Shown: piece after piece, positions 46,512 through 55,855 of the stretch | Layout of the letters: each line of letters begins with the position of its first letter | How positions within the stretch are numbered: the stretch's first letter is position 1 | Assembly: GCF_013394085.1 (NCBI RefSeq) | Contig: NZ_CP040910.1 | Span: 1,440,049 to 1,504,048 of the forward strand | Origin: Limosilactobacillus fermentum | GTDB lineage: Bacteria > Bacillota > Bacilli > Lactobacillales > Lactobacillaceae | Reading direction: 5' to 3' | Length of the DNA: 64,000 nucleotides | The notes under the pieces: model-generated | What the model was told of the DNA's origin: nothing | What the model saw: only the letters and a program-made list of their open reading frames with translations | Databases searched by the model: none | Position numbers and translations under genes: made by a program

Positions 46512-47075
46512 CTAGTTCTCAGTAATGGAAGTTGGTGAAACATTGTAAGTGTAAGTCTTACCGTTTACCGTTCCAGTAAATTGCCAGCTGTTCGTTCCCG
46601 TTTGCGTAGCGGTAAAGGAATCAACATCGGTAGCTGATGGTTGAACTGGCATTGATTGACCTGACGTCCCAGCATTGTTCAAGTTAGCTCCGAGACGTTC
46701 CTTTAAAAGATCCAAGGCTTGGGTCTGAGTTAAAGTAGCCGTTGAGGCACTTGATGAAGAGCTACTTCCGTTAGAAGAGCTAGAATTCGAGGCGGTTGCG
46801 GCTGCCGCTCCCCGGGAAGCACTTGACGAAGACGTTGATGAGTTAGCAGCGGTTGCTGAACTGGAAGATTTACTAGATGAAGAACTGGAATCATCAGAAA
46901 CCGTCTTTACTTGTTGCTTCTTCGTCGTGGAGTTCTTCTTTGAGGCCGCCTTACTACTTGCGCTTACGCTGTCCGTAGTATCACTCCCACTCGCAGATTT
47001 ACTACTGCTGCAGGCCGCTAATGAAAGAAGCATCGCCCCAGCAACAATTGAAGTTAATAGCTTGTTAGCTTTCAT
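46512..47075 (-). CDS. Ser-rich lipoprotein
   Basis: 187 aa. Signal peptide with lipobox LAAC (Cys 22), then a long low-complexity Ser/Ala/Lys linker (about 23-112) and a small C-terminal domain (about 115-187: TQTQALDLLKERLG, then SFTATQTGTNSWQFTGTVNGKTYTYNV). Anchored outside on the membrane; function unknown. A TATAAT hexamer at 47118-47123 abuts a 15-bp palindrome in its promoter region. Confidence 0.82.
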   Translation of the reverse strand: MKANKLLTSIVAGAMLLSLAACSSSKSASGSDTTDSVSASSKAASKKNSTTKKQQVKTVSDDSSSSSSKSSSSATAANSSTSSSSASRGAAAATASNSSSSNGSSSSSSASTATLTQTQALDLLKERLGANLNNAGTSGQSMPVQPSATDVDSFTATQTGTNSWQFTGTVNGKTYTYNVSPTSITEN

Positions 47076-47117
47076 AATTTTTTCCTCTCAATATCTCGAA
47101 CTCTGATTCTTAATCAC

Positions 47118-47137
47118 ATTATAACAAAGTCTTTGTT
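47118..47137 (-). promoter_or_regulatory. Lipoprotein promoter with palindrome
   Basis: TATAAT (47118-47123) lies next to AACAAAG-T-CTTTGTT (47123-47137), a 15-bp perfect inverted repeat in the -10/-35 spacer. No good -35 hexamer, so an activator is possible. Confidence 0.4.
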
Positions 47138-47174
47138 CGATGATTAGTCATAACTTCACAATTCCCTAATATTT

Positions 47175-47204
47175 TGAAAAAGCCCCAGGATATCCCTAAG
47201 GCTT
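47175..47204 (-). terminator. Terminator of the NlpC/P60 gene
   Basis: AGCCTTAGG-GATAT-CCTGGGGCT with two G-U pairs, then TTTTTC on the minus strand. Confidence 0.75.
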
Positions 47205-47217
47205 CTCCTTATATTAA

Positions 47218-48813
47218 CTAGCTTAAGACGATGTAGTAGCTAGGTGTGAAGTACTTTTGGTAACCAATCTTGACGTTTTCACCGACCGTTGGGGCGTGAA
47301 CGTAAGAACCGTCACCTAATGAGATGGCCACGTGGTACGGAGCGGAATCACTACCGAAGAACAACAGCGCACCCTTTGGCGAACTAGAGACGTTGGAGTA
47401 AACGTGCGTCCCAAGCGTTTGTTGTTGGTAAGTCGTCCGGTAACTAGAACTCAGGCCGTAAGCCCATTGAACTAACCCAGAGCAGTCAAACCCAACGGAA
47501 GGAGAGTTACCACCCCAAACGTATGGTACCCCGATTTCGCCTAAGGCCTTGTTAACCTTAGCGTTAAAGTCATTGACTACCGTAACAACACCATTACCGT
47601 CTGCCTTATAGGTTGTATTCCCAACAGTAAACGTCTTGTTAGTTACCTTCAAGTAAGTTGAAGAATCGAAGTAATAAGTTGATCCCTTCCAACTAACAAG
47701 CCCTGACTGAACAACCCCATCACTACCAACCATGTACCAATCTCCCCACTGAGACCGTACGTAGTCTTGGTGATCTAACTTCAAGTAAGTAGTTGGATCA
47801 AAGTAATAGTACTTACCATACCACTTTTGAACACCGGATTGAACAATCCCATCACTGCCGACCATGTACCAATCTCCCCACTGAGACCGTACGTAGTCTT
47901 GGTGATCTAACTTCAAGTAAGTAGTTGGATCAAAGTAATAGTACTTGCCATACCACTTTTGAACACCGGATTTAACGATTCCATCACTGCCGACCATGTA
48001 CCAACTCCCCCATTGGGACTGAACGTAATCTTGGTGATCTAATTTCAGGTAGTTTGTCGGGTTGAAGTAGTAGTAGCTTCCGTACCATTGTTGGACACCT
48101 GATTGGACAACACCATCATTAACCAAGTACCAATTGTGACCCGTTCCGTTAATCGTCGGCAAGTACGAGTAACTTTCACCACTAGCTACCTTACCATTAG
48201 TGTAGTAAGTGTACGTTCCGTTTTCATTTACCCAGCCATTTTTAGTAGAGCTAACGGCTGCAGCAACGGCACGGATCTCGGCTGCTGAAGAAGCTGCACT
48301 ATCCTGAGTAGAGGTTGCATCTGACAAGTTACTGTCATTCATAGAGCTAGTTGCACTTACAGTTGCTTCACTAGTCGTAGTTGCAACAGATGACGACACA
48401 GCAGACGTGGCACTAATCGCCGAGCTAGCTTCGGTTGCCACAGCTGCGGTACTCTGGGCCACACTAGACGCTGAACTAGTTGCAGATGAGGCAACTGCAC
48501 TAACACTAACGGATTCAGCTGAGACCGGAGCAACAACCGTTTCAGAACTAGCTGCGGATGCAGTGCTGGAAACTTCCGTACTGTTAATTGAAGCAACCAC
48601 AACCGTTGCACTCGTGGCATCACTTTGTACCGCTGAGGAATCGTTAGTCGTTTGTGAAACTTCCGTAGTAGCAATGGCAGATGAAGCAACATCCGCATTT
48701 GCCGTTGCGTTATCAAAAGAGACAACCCCGGCGATGGCAACTGCAGCGGTAATCGCTAGCGTCTTCCACTGCTTCCCGCTCTTGTATAACTTGTAGTGCT
48801 TTTTACTTTCCAT
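47218..48813 (-). CDS. KxYKxGKxW-type NlpC/P60 peptidoglycan endopeptidase
   Basis: 531 aa. Begins with a KxYKxGKxW signal peptide (HYKLYKSGKQWKTLAI). A Ser/Ala/Thr/Val-rich linker follows (about 45-190), then four aromatic wall-binding repeats of about 44 aa (unit SGVQKWYGKYYYFDPTTYLK, LDHQDYVRSQWGDWYMVGSD). The C-terminal NlpC/P60 domain has catalytic Cys in GFDCSGLVQW and His in APYHVAISLGDG and VHAPTVG. Expected to cut stem peptides during growth or separation. ATG 48813 with AAGGA nine bases away. One of three related genes in a row. Confidence 0.9.
   Translation of the reverse strand: MESKKHYKLYKSGKQWKTLAITAAVAIAGVVSFDNATANADVASSAIATTEVSQTTNDSSAVQSDATSATVVVASINSTEVSSTASAASSETVVAPVSAESVSVSAVASSATSSASSVAQSTAAVATEASSAISATSAVSSSVATTTSEATVSATSSMNDSNLSDATSTQDSAASSAAEIRAVAAAVSSTKNGWVNENGTYTYYTNGKVASGESYSYLPTINGTGHNWYLVNDGVVQSGVQQWYGSYYYFNPTNYLKLDHQDYVQSQWGSWYMVGSDGIVKSGVQKWYGKYYYFDPTTYLKLDHQDYVRSQWGDWYMVGSDGIVQSGVQKWYGKYYYFDPTTYLKLDHQDYVRSQWGDWYMVGSDGVVQSGLVSWKGSTYYFDSSTYLKVTNKTFTVGNTTYKADGNGVVTVVNDFNAKVNKALGEIGVPYVWGGNSPSVGFDCSGLVQWAYGLSSSYRTTYQQQTLGTHVYSNVSSSPKGALLFFGSDSAPYHVAISLGDGSYVHAPTVGENVKIGYQKYFTPSYYIVLS
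47700..48110 (-). repeat. 132-bp wall-binding repeats in the NlpC/P60 gene
   Basis: Three full 132-bp units and flanking partial units encode 44-aa repeats. Two neighbouring units (about 47731-47862 and 47863-47994) are almost identical in DNA. Confidence 0.85.
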
Positions 48814-48979
48814 CAACCTAAATCCTTCCGTAGTTTTTGGTTTTTAGTTAATTATGTTTAATTTAAAAGTTTACGTTTAATACCATATCATAAAAAGTTC
48901 ATCTTTCTACAATATTTGATGATCTGTTAACTAAGAATAACGTTTGTCACCTTTTTGCAACATTGTAAGAAATCTTTGC

Positions 48980-49014
48980 AACTAAAAAAACGCCAACCAA
49001 TTGCTTAATTGGCA
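48980..49014 (-). terminator. Terminator of the amidase pseudogene
   Basis: GCCAATT-AAGC-AATTGGTTGGC stem, then seven T on the minus strand. Confidence 0.75.
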
Positions 49015-49060
49015 ATCAGTCGACGGAACGTTTCGATTTTCGTTACGTTACAGGGAGGTT

Positions 49061-49998
49061 CTATAGCGTGTTGTAGTAAAGGCTTACCAACTGACAGAAA
49101 TTCGACATAGTGTATGTCGTTCCAAAATACGTGCTTGCTCGGTTGTACCAGTAACCATCGGGATCGGTATGGTCAGTACCGCCCAAATATTGCGATACAT
49201 TATAGTGCGACCATAATGTTCCCGTCCCATTCGACTGGGCCAGTGACGGAATTAGCCCATACTTTTTCATCATATAGGCTGTAAAGTATGCCGCATTTGA
49301 AATTTCCTTCGTAAAGTTACTTGCTCCGGTAACCTCAATTTGTTCAAATTGAACGGCTCGTCCATTTGCTGGATATCCAGCCCCCCATGCTTCGTGATCA
49401 GTGTTTGAAATAACAATAATATTATTTCCATCTACAAAGGCATGAACAAAGGCATCCTCATAAGTATTCTTCTCGTAATTAATTTCTTCCCAAATTGTTG
49501 CATCATCGGCCGTCTCATGAACAACAATCATGTTTGGTTTTCCATCTGAGGTATCACTATAGGTGTCTGTAACATCCGAAGGGATTACGTAATCTTATGT
49601 GATTGCGGCGTGACCTAGATAATTCTTAAGAATGTAGCTATTAACTGCATTCGTTACTGCCGTAAGTTTCCCGTCACTACCCGCAATATATGCAACACCG
49701 TTTGACACAACGTAACCACTAGTTTTTAGTAAGTAGGTTGTTGGGTCAAAGTAATAAAGTGACCCGTACCATCTGATAATCCCAGATTGAACAATTCCAT
49801 CACTGCCAACCATGTACCAACTTTACTACCAGTTTGTGTTACTTCTGTAGCTGCAATCGTAGCTGAAGTTACATCAGCATTGGCCGTTACATCATTGAAC
49901 GACAATACTCCTGCAATAGCCACTACAGCAGTGATTGCCAATGTCTTCCATTGTTTTCCACTCTTATAAAGCTTATAGTGTTGCTTTTTCTCCCCCAT
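49061..49998 (-). pseudogene. KxYKxGKxW N-acetylmuramoyl-L-alanine amidase, broken
   Basis: The start (ATG 49998, GGAGGATC upstream) encodes a KxYKxGKxW signal peptide. After about 57 residues the frame shifts near 49815: the next frame carries a single wall-binding repeat beginning WYMVGSDGIVQSG. That frame meets TAA at 49595-49597 and then continues in the same phase as an amidase_2-type domain (MIVVHETADDATIWEE, HAFVDGNNIIVISN, DHEAWGAG, WSHYNVSQYLGGTDHTDPDG). The Ser-rich linker and most repeats seen in both neighbours are missing. So there is one frameshift, one nonsense codon and an internal deletion. Confidence 0.85.
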
Positions 49999-50062
49999 AA
50001 TTGATCCTCCCTATCTATTTTCCAACTTATTGATTTAATTCCTTACTTATAATTAGGTAAAT

Positions 50063-50121
50063 TAAAATCCCCTTAAGGAGAACAAACTATTGTGGCGCTT
50101 GCTACCCCTAGGGGGATTATA
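50063..50121 (-). terminator. Probable terminator of the GH73 gene
   Basis: AATCCCCCTA and TTAAGGGGATT form the outer stem, with TTAATTT after it on the minus strand. CCCCTAGGGG lies inside. Confidence 0.5.
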
Positions 50122-50134
50122 AGTTAATTAGTTT

Positions 50135-51985
50135 CTATACTCCAGCTGCCGTATCCCATGATTGCAACCCATAAGTTGTAATCACATTATTAAGGCTCGA
50201 AGCATACGTCGGTGAAGTTGCATATCCATCAGATTGTAATAACGAAGTTACAGTAGCGTAGCTAGTTTGATGTAACAAGTTACTGTAGCGACTATTGCTG
50301 TACAAGAAGTATCCGTGGTCAACAACACTTTCATAGAAGCTTGGGTATTTCCGGAATTCTGCATTTACATAGTAGTAACCACCGCTACCATATTCCGCAG
50401 TCGACATGATAACGTATTGACCATTATATGATCCTTTAATCCCAAATAAGTTGTTGGCTTCAGTAGCTAAGGCTGATTGCCCCCAACCACTTTCAAGGAT
50501 TGCTTGAGCAGCCGTCACGGATGGTAACACACCATATTCCTTCCAACCATCAAGGGTTGCCTGGTAAATCTTTAATAGGAATTGTGAAGAAGTCGTAGTC
50601 CCGGTAATAATACCAGTATTATCGGCAGTTAATGATATTCCATTGTAACTAAACGTCGTGTTAGTTGCCTTTAGATACGTTACTGGGTTGAAGTAGTAGT
50701 AATGACCATACCATTGAACTAACCCAGATTGAACGATCCCATCACTACCTACCATGTACCAGTCCCCCCATTGGGACTTAACATAATCTTGGTGGTCCAA
50801 CTTTAAGTAGGTCACTGGATCGAAGTAGTAATACTTACCATACCACTTTTGAACCCCTGATTGAACTATCCCATCACTACCTACCATGTACCAAAGCCCC
50901 CATTGGGACTTAACGTAGTCTTGGTGATCTAATTTTAAGTAGGTTACTGGATCGAAGTAGTAGTACTTACCGTACCACTTTTGAACCCCTGATTGGACAA
51001 TCCCATCGCTACCCACCATGTACCAGTCCCCCCATTGGGACTTAACGTAGTCTTGGTGATCTAATTTTAAGTAGGTTACTGGATCGAAGTAGTAGTACTT
51101 ACCGTACCACTTTTGAACCCCTGATTGGACAATCCCATCGCTACCCACCATGTACCAGTCCCCCCATTGGGACTTAACGTAGTCTTGGTGATCTAACTTC
51201 AAGTAAGTAGTTGGATCAAAGTAGTAGTAACTCCCGTACCACTTTTGAACACCAGATAACGCTACACCATCCTTAACTAGGTACCAGTTGTAGCCAGTCC
51301 CACTAATTGATGGTAAATAGGAGTAGTTTTCACCGCTAGCAACTTTCCCATTCGTGTAGTATGTGTAGGTACCGTTCTCACTAACCCAACCGTTTTTAGT
51401 TGAGCTCGTAGCTACCGCTGCCACTTCACGCGTAACTACTTCCGCAGAAGTTACGCTACTATCTTGAGTTGAAGTTGCTGATGAATCAGCACTATCGCTT
51501 GTAGCACTTTCGGTTGATTGGCTTGTTAAAGAAGTAGTAGAAGTTGCAACCGAAGACGAATCGCTAACGGTACTTACTTCTGATGATGCAGAAGTTACAC
51601 TCACTTCAGAGCTTGACGTTGCACTAGTTGCAGCAGTGTCAGCTGAACTTGCAACCGTACTTGCGCTAGCAGCGTCTACCACGGATGAAGTAGCGCTAGT
51701 TACAGAACTGGATGCTGATGAAGAGACAACAGCACTTGAAGCTGCAGCACTAGCTTCTGAAGTTGACGACGTAGCTACGGCTGAAGTGCTGCTTTCCAGT
51801 ACTACTGAGGAGGCACTGCTAGTTTGTGCTACTGCCACAGTTGCAACCGCAGATGAGGTAACATCGGCATTTGCAGTTACATTGTTAAGGGAAACCACCC
51901 CAGCTACCGCAACCGCTGCAGTAATGGCGAGTGTCTTCCATTGTTTTCCACTTTTATATAACTTATAGTGCTTTTTACTTTCCAT
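50135..51985 (-). CDS. KxYKxGKxW-type GH73 N-acetylglucosaminidase
   Basis: 616 aa. KxYKxGKxW signal peptide, a long Ser/Ala/Thr/Val linker (about 42-200), five wall-binding repeats of 44 aa (unit SGVQKWYGKYYYFDPVTYLK), and a C-terminal glucosaminidase domain (about 465-616). In the latter TAAQAILESGWGQSALA carries the catalytic Glu and LFGIKGSYNGQYV follows. It cleaves peptidoglycan glycan strands, probably in cell separation. Shares signal, linker and repeats with the NlpC/P60 gene and the amidase pseudogene. Confidence 0.9.
   Translation of the reverse strand: MESKKHYKLYKSGKQWKTLAITAAVAVAGVVSLNNVTANADVTSSAVATVAVAQTSSASSVVLESSTSAVATSSTSEASAAASSAVVSSSASSSVTSATSSVVDAASASTVASSADTAATSATSSSEVSVTSASSEVSTVSDSSSVATSTTSLTSQSTESATSDSADSSATSTQDSSVTSAEVVTREVAAVATSSTKNGWVSENGTYTYYTNGKVASGENYSYLPSISGTGYNWYLVKDGVALSGVQKWYGSYYYFDPTTYLKLDHQDYVKSQWGDWYMVGSDGIVQSGVQKWYGKYYYFDPVTYLKLDHQDYVKSQWGDWYMVGSDGIVQSGVQKWYGKYYYFDPVTYLKLDHQDYVKSQWGLWYMVGSDGIVQSGVQKWYGKYYYFDPVTYLKLDHQDYVKSQWGDWYMVGSDGIVQSGLVQWYGHYYYFNPVTYLKATNTTFSYNGISLTADNTGIITGTTTSSQFLLKIYQATLDGWKEYGVLPSVTAAQAILESGWGQSALATEANNLFGIKGSYNGQYVIMSTAEYGSGGYYYVNAEFRKYPSFYESVVDHGYFLYSNSRYSNLLHQTSYATVTSLLQSDGYATSPTYASSLNNVITTYGLQSWDTAAGV
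50735..51240 (-). repeat. 132-bp wall-binding repeats in the GH73 gene
   Basis: About four near-identical 132-bp units. The two covering about 50975-51240 differ in very few bases, so they are prone to slippage and assembly collapse. Confidence 0.88.
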
Positions 51986-52130
51986 GACCTTACCTTTTTA
52001 TTAAATATGTTAATTCTTTATCACTGTTATCTACTTTAACACTTTATATTCAGCAAGTTTTACTTAACCCCAAGTTGTCAACAAACGATAATGTTTGACA
52101 TCTTTTGGAAATATTCATTCTTGAAAAAGG

Positions 52131-53189
52131 TTACGGCAAGATGTACTTCATGAGTTTGAATTTCTTTATAAGCAAAACGATCGGTGCCATAACAAGATAG
52201 AGAACAAACGGGTATACGTATATATGAATTGGGTTTTGCAATACCTCAAAGTAACTATCCCATACCTTTGGTGTTACATGGAATAGATACCAGTCAAATA
52301 ACTGGATAAAAAGCGGGTGCAACACGTAAATCCCTAGTGATGCTGAAGACAACACCGCAAAGAACTTCGTCACCCTTTCTGATCGGGCATGATTGGTAAG
52401 TCGCTTAATTAAAATATATAGGCCAAAGGTATAGAACATCGTTCCTAGGTTGTTAAAGTAAACAATCTTATTCACGAAGATATCATTTAAGATATCAATT
52501 CCTAAGTTTAAAGTACCTAAAGCAATGATCGTCATCTGAATTTTATCCGATAGATAATCTTCCTTAATTAGATAGCCCATCACATAGTATGTTATCCACG
52601 ACGAATTTAATAGAGGCACATTAATATTGCCGCTACTGAGATTAACACCCTTGAGTGCTGCAATATAAGGCACCACAATCCCGTAAGCTACTCCTACCAC
52701 GACCACATAAGCAAGTATATCTTTATATTTTTTCGCTAACACCGCAAAGACTGGGGTGGCCAAGTAGAGCTGAATGATCGAAAAGAAGAACCAGAACAAA
52801 CTATTGATCTTATCATCCACAAATGATTGAACAAAGTCACGTAGGGAAAAAACATTCCGGTGGAAAATCCCTGGGAAAGCATAATAGTGGTAGCTATACC
52901 AATAGTAGAAAACCGACCAGATTAAAAACGGTACCACGACCCTAAGGAATCTCTTTTTAAAAAACTCTTTCGTGGATTGACGATAGCGATAATCTAGCAA
53001 CATTGCACCAGAATTCATAAAAAAGATCCCCACCGCAGGTAGGAAGATCGTTTGCAGAATATTTCCAATGATTGTAATTTGTTCGTTTGGATTCCCCTGA
53101 TGGGCGATCTGGGCAGTATGTTGGACTAAAACGGCGAAAATTGCCATGCAATTCAGTATGTCGATATAAAGATAGCGTTTCTTTTCCAT
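52131..53189 (-). CDS. Membrane acyltransferase (acyltransferase family 3)
   Basis: 352 aa with about ten hydrophobic segments. The N-terminal helix has the family histidine (ILNCMAIFAVLVQHTAQ), followed by FFMNSGAMLL and KKRFLRVVVPFLIWS. Likely O-acetylates or O-succinylates the exopolysaccharide at the outer or inner face. Last gene of the exopolysaccharide operon, ten bases after the flippase. Confidence 0.82.
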   Translation of the reverse strand: MEKKRYLYIDILNCMAIFAVLVQHTAQIAHQGNPNEQITIIGNILQTIFLPAVGIFFMNSGAMLLDYRYRQSTKEFFKKRFLRVVVPFLIWSVFYYWYSYHYYAFPGIFHRNVFSLRDFVQSFVDDKINSLFWFFFSIIQLYLATPVFAVLAKKYKDILAYVVVVGVAYGIVVPYIAALKGVNLSSGNINVPLLNSSWITYYVMGYLIKEDYLSDKIQMTIIALGTLNLGIDILNDIFVNKIVYFNNLGTMFYTFGLYILIKRLTNHARSERVTKFFAVLSSASLGIYVLHPLFIQLFDWYLFHVTPKVWDSYFEVLQNPIHIYVYPFVLYLVMAPIVLLIKKFKLMKYILP

Positions 53190-53198
53190 ATTAAAACA

Positions 53199-54617
53199 TT
53201 ACTTTCCTAAAACTTGTTTTGCTTGCTCAATCACCGGCGCCTTAAGAATAAAGAGGCAGGCAACATAAATAACCGTCCCCACAAAGATCTGAATCGCCAT
53301 GTTAACAATATTCATTGTCATTACGTCACAGATTCGGTTAACTACAAGGAACATCACTAGTCCCCCTAAGAAGTACCGCCAACTACTTCTAAACAATTGG
53401 CGTCGCCGAATGGTTGAACGAACAAAATTCATCTGTACTGCCATCACACTGAACTCGGCAATAACGGTTGCTAACGCCGCTCCGTTGGCCGAATAAAATG
53501 GAATCAAGAGGATGTTGGCAATCACGTTAACCACCGCCCCAATTGAAACGGAAACCGTGTACTCCTTAACCCGGTCAATTGGCATCAAGTATTGGTCACC
53601 AGTTACGTTACTCCACGCAATGAAGACAATTGCTGGGGCCTCGAAGAAAATAATCTTACCGGCATCTTGGTACCCATTCCCTAAGAACCACGGGGCGAAT
53701 TTTTCCGAAATTGCCATTAGACCAAACATCATTGGAACTGCCATCGCCGTTACAAAGTCGAAGGAATTGTAGAGGCTTTCCCGAACCCCCTTCAAATCAC
53801 CCTTAGCAAACTTATTGGCAATGTGGGGAAGCATAACCGTCCCCGTAGCCGTTACGATCGCTAAGACTAGTTTGACCAGGCGATCCGCATAGTCAAACTG
53901 CCCTAAGGCCGTTGGTTGACCAATCTTCCCTAGCATTAACTTGTTAACCACCAAGTAGATTTGGGTCGTAATCGTTGGAATAAAGAGGAGTAAGGAGGGG
54001 TAAAGGTGTCGGAGGGGATGCCATTCTTTTGGTGACACCCACTGGATATTGGACTTTAGATACGGCCATAGGGTTAAGTTTCCGCTTAACTGGGCAACCC
54101 CAATCAACAGGATGTACTTCCAAAGATCAGCTTCCGTCTTAACCAGAGTAAAGATCAATACAATCATGATTAACTTGACGATTGTATTCCGGACGACCGT
54201 CTTTTTAAAGTCCTCCATCCCCATGAAGTACCAGGAAACATCGATCCCACAGGCAACGATCCAAAGCGTTTGAAGAAGGTAGTATTCCCGGAAGGTTGTC
54301 GAAAATAAGAACACCGCCACGAGGTAGGCAACTAAAGAGATGCTAATCGTGCACAGTTGAAGTGCTTCAATTCCCCAAAAGATTCGCGAGCGTTCCCGCT
54401 TATCATCCCGGTGATAGGCAACTTCTCGGTTTCCGTATAAGCCAATCCCCATTTGACCGACTAAATAAAAAACAGTGACCCACCCATTTGTATAAGTGTT
54501 GATCCCACTGGCGTGTGCACCCAAGGCGCGGGACACATAAGGGGTCGTCACTAAGGGGGCAATCATCAAAAGAATCTGATAGCCCGCGTTATACAAATAG
54601 TTTCGGATCACTTTCAT
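53199..54617 (-). CDS. Polysaccharide flippase (Wzx-like, MOP superfamily)
   Basis: 472 aa with 12-14 hydrophobic helices. Starts NYLYNAGYQILLMIAPLVTT with PYVSRALGAHASGINTYTN, typical of Wzx repeat-unit exporters. It should flip undecaprenyl-linked repeat units outward for Wzy polymerisation. Two bases separate it from glf upstream. Confidence 0.88.
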   Translation of the reverse strand: MKVIRNYLYNAGYQILLMIAPLVTTPYVSRALGAHASGINTYTNGWVTVFYLVGQMGIGLYGNREVAYHRDDKRERSRIFWGIEALQLCTISISLVAYLVAVFLFSTTFREYYLLQTLWIVACGIDVSWYFMGMEDFKKTVVRNTIVKLIMIVLIFTLVKTEADLWKYILLIGVAQLSGNLTLWPYLKSNIQWVSPKEWHPLRHLYPSLLLFIPTITTQIYLVVNKLMLGKIGQPTALGQFDYADRLVKLVLAIVTATGTVMLPHIANKFAKGDLKGVRESLYNSFDFVTAMAVPMMFGLMAISEKFAPWFLGNGYQDAGKIIFFEAPAIVFIAWSNVTGDQYLMPIDRVKEYTVSVSIGAVVNVIANILLIPFYSANGAALATVIAEFSVMAVQMNFVRSTIRRRQLFRSSWRYFLGGLVMFLVVNRICDVMTMNIVNMAIQIFVGTVIYVACLFILKAPVIEQAKQVLGK

Positions 54618-54619
54618 GC

Positions 54620-55741
54620 TTACTTATTAAACTCCTTTTCTACGCATACAAGGGCCGCGTGAAGTACTTGGTCCATGTCATAGTAGCGGTATTGGCCCAA
54701 CCGGCCACCAAAGATCACATTGGCTTCCTTTTCCTGGGCAAGCTTAGCATATTGCTTGTACAAATCATTATTTTGTTGGTTGTTAACTGGGTAGTATGGT
54801 TCATCACCGCGGTGCCAGTCAGCTGGGTATTCCCGGGTCACGATCGTCTTATCCTTGTCACCCTTACCAAACTCAAAATGCTTGTGTTCAATCACCCGGG
54901 TGTATGGTGTTTCCGCATCGGTGTAATTGATAACGGCGTTCCCTTGGTAGTTATCAACATCCAGTTCTTCGGTTTCAAACCGCAAGCTCCGGTATTGAAG
55001 TTCCCCCAGTTGGTAATCAAAGAATTCATCGATCATTCCGGTGAAGACGACCTTCGGATAGTTAGCCAGGTATTCTTCGCGCTTGGCAAAGAAGTCCACA
55101 CCCGTTTCCACATCAATCAAATCGGAGGCTAACATCTTTTCAACGATTTGTGTGTAACCACCAACCGGAATCCCTTGGAAGTCATCGTTGAAGTAGTTGT
55201 TATCGTAAGTCAAGCGAACTGGCAGGCGACGAATAATGAAGGCCGGCAATTCGGTTGCCTTTTGCCCCCATTGCTTTTCCGTGTAGCCCTTCACCAGCTT
55301 TTCGTAGATGTCACGACCAATCAATGAGATGGCTTGTTCTTCCAAGTTTTGCGGCGTCTTGCCGGCCATTTCTTGGCGTTGTTCATTGATCTTGTCCATT
55401 GCCTCTTGCGGCGTCCGAACGCCCCACATCTTGTTGAAGGTGTTCATGTTGAACGGAAGGTTGTACATCGTTCCCTTGTAGTTGGCTACCGGGCTGTTAG
55501 TATAACGGTTAAAGGTTGCGAACTGGTTAACGTAATCCCAGATTTCCTTATTGGAAGTGTGGAAAATGTGGGCCCCGTATTGGTGCACTTGGATCCCATC
55601 AACTTCTTTGGTGAAGATGTTTCCGGCGATGTGATCACGCTTTTCAATCACTTTCACCCGCTTGCCACGTTTGGCAGCTTCGTAAGCAAAGGTGGCACCG
55701 AATAAACCGGCCCCAACTACAAGATAATCGTACTTAGACAT
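54620..55741 (-). CDS. glf: UDP-galactopyranose mutase
   Basis: 373 aa flavoprotein. FAD motif VVGAGLFGATFAYEAAKRG, VIEKRDHIAGN, then GTMYNLPFNMNTFNKMWGV and the C-terminal VIFGGRLGQYRYYDMDQ. It converts UDP-galactopyranose to UDP-galactofuranose, donor for the GlfT2-like transferases at 39520 and 40446. G+C higher than its operon neighbours. Confidence 0.93.
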   Translation of the reverse strand: MSKYDYLVVGAGLFGATFAYEAAKRGKRVKVIEKRDHIAGNIFTKEVDGIQVHQYGAHIFHTSNKEIWDYVNQFATFNRYTNSPVANYKGTMYNLPFNMNTFNKMWGVRTPQEAMDKINEQRQEMAGKTPQNLEEQAISLIGRDIYEKLVKGYTEKQWGQKATELPAFIIRRLPVRLTYDNNYFNDDFQGIPVGGYTQIVEKMLASDLIDVETGVDFFAKREEYLANYPKVVFTGMIDEFFDYQLGELQYRSLRFETEELDVDNYQGNAVINYTDAETPYTRVIEHKHFEFGKGDKDKTIVTREYPADWHRGDEPYYPVNNQQNNDLYKQYAKLAQEKEANVIFGGRLGQYRYYDMDQVLHAALVCVEKEFNK

Positions 55742-55855
55742 TGTATATTCCTTTCACACGTGTAATTAGTTTAAACAATCATAGCCCAAATTAAGCTTTA
55801 CAACAATATCCATTATGATCTATTAGTAGCTAATCTAGAGCTTATTAAGTGTTTT

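Noticed and set aside
50735..51240. CRISPR-like array
   Set aside because: The periodic sequence is a coding tandem repeat of 132 bp with no variable spacers.
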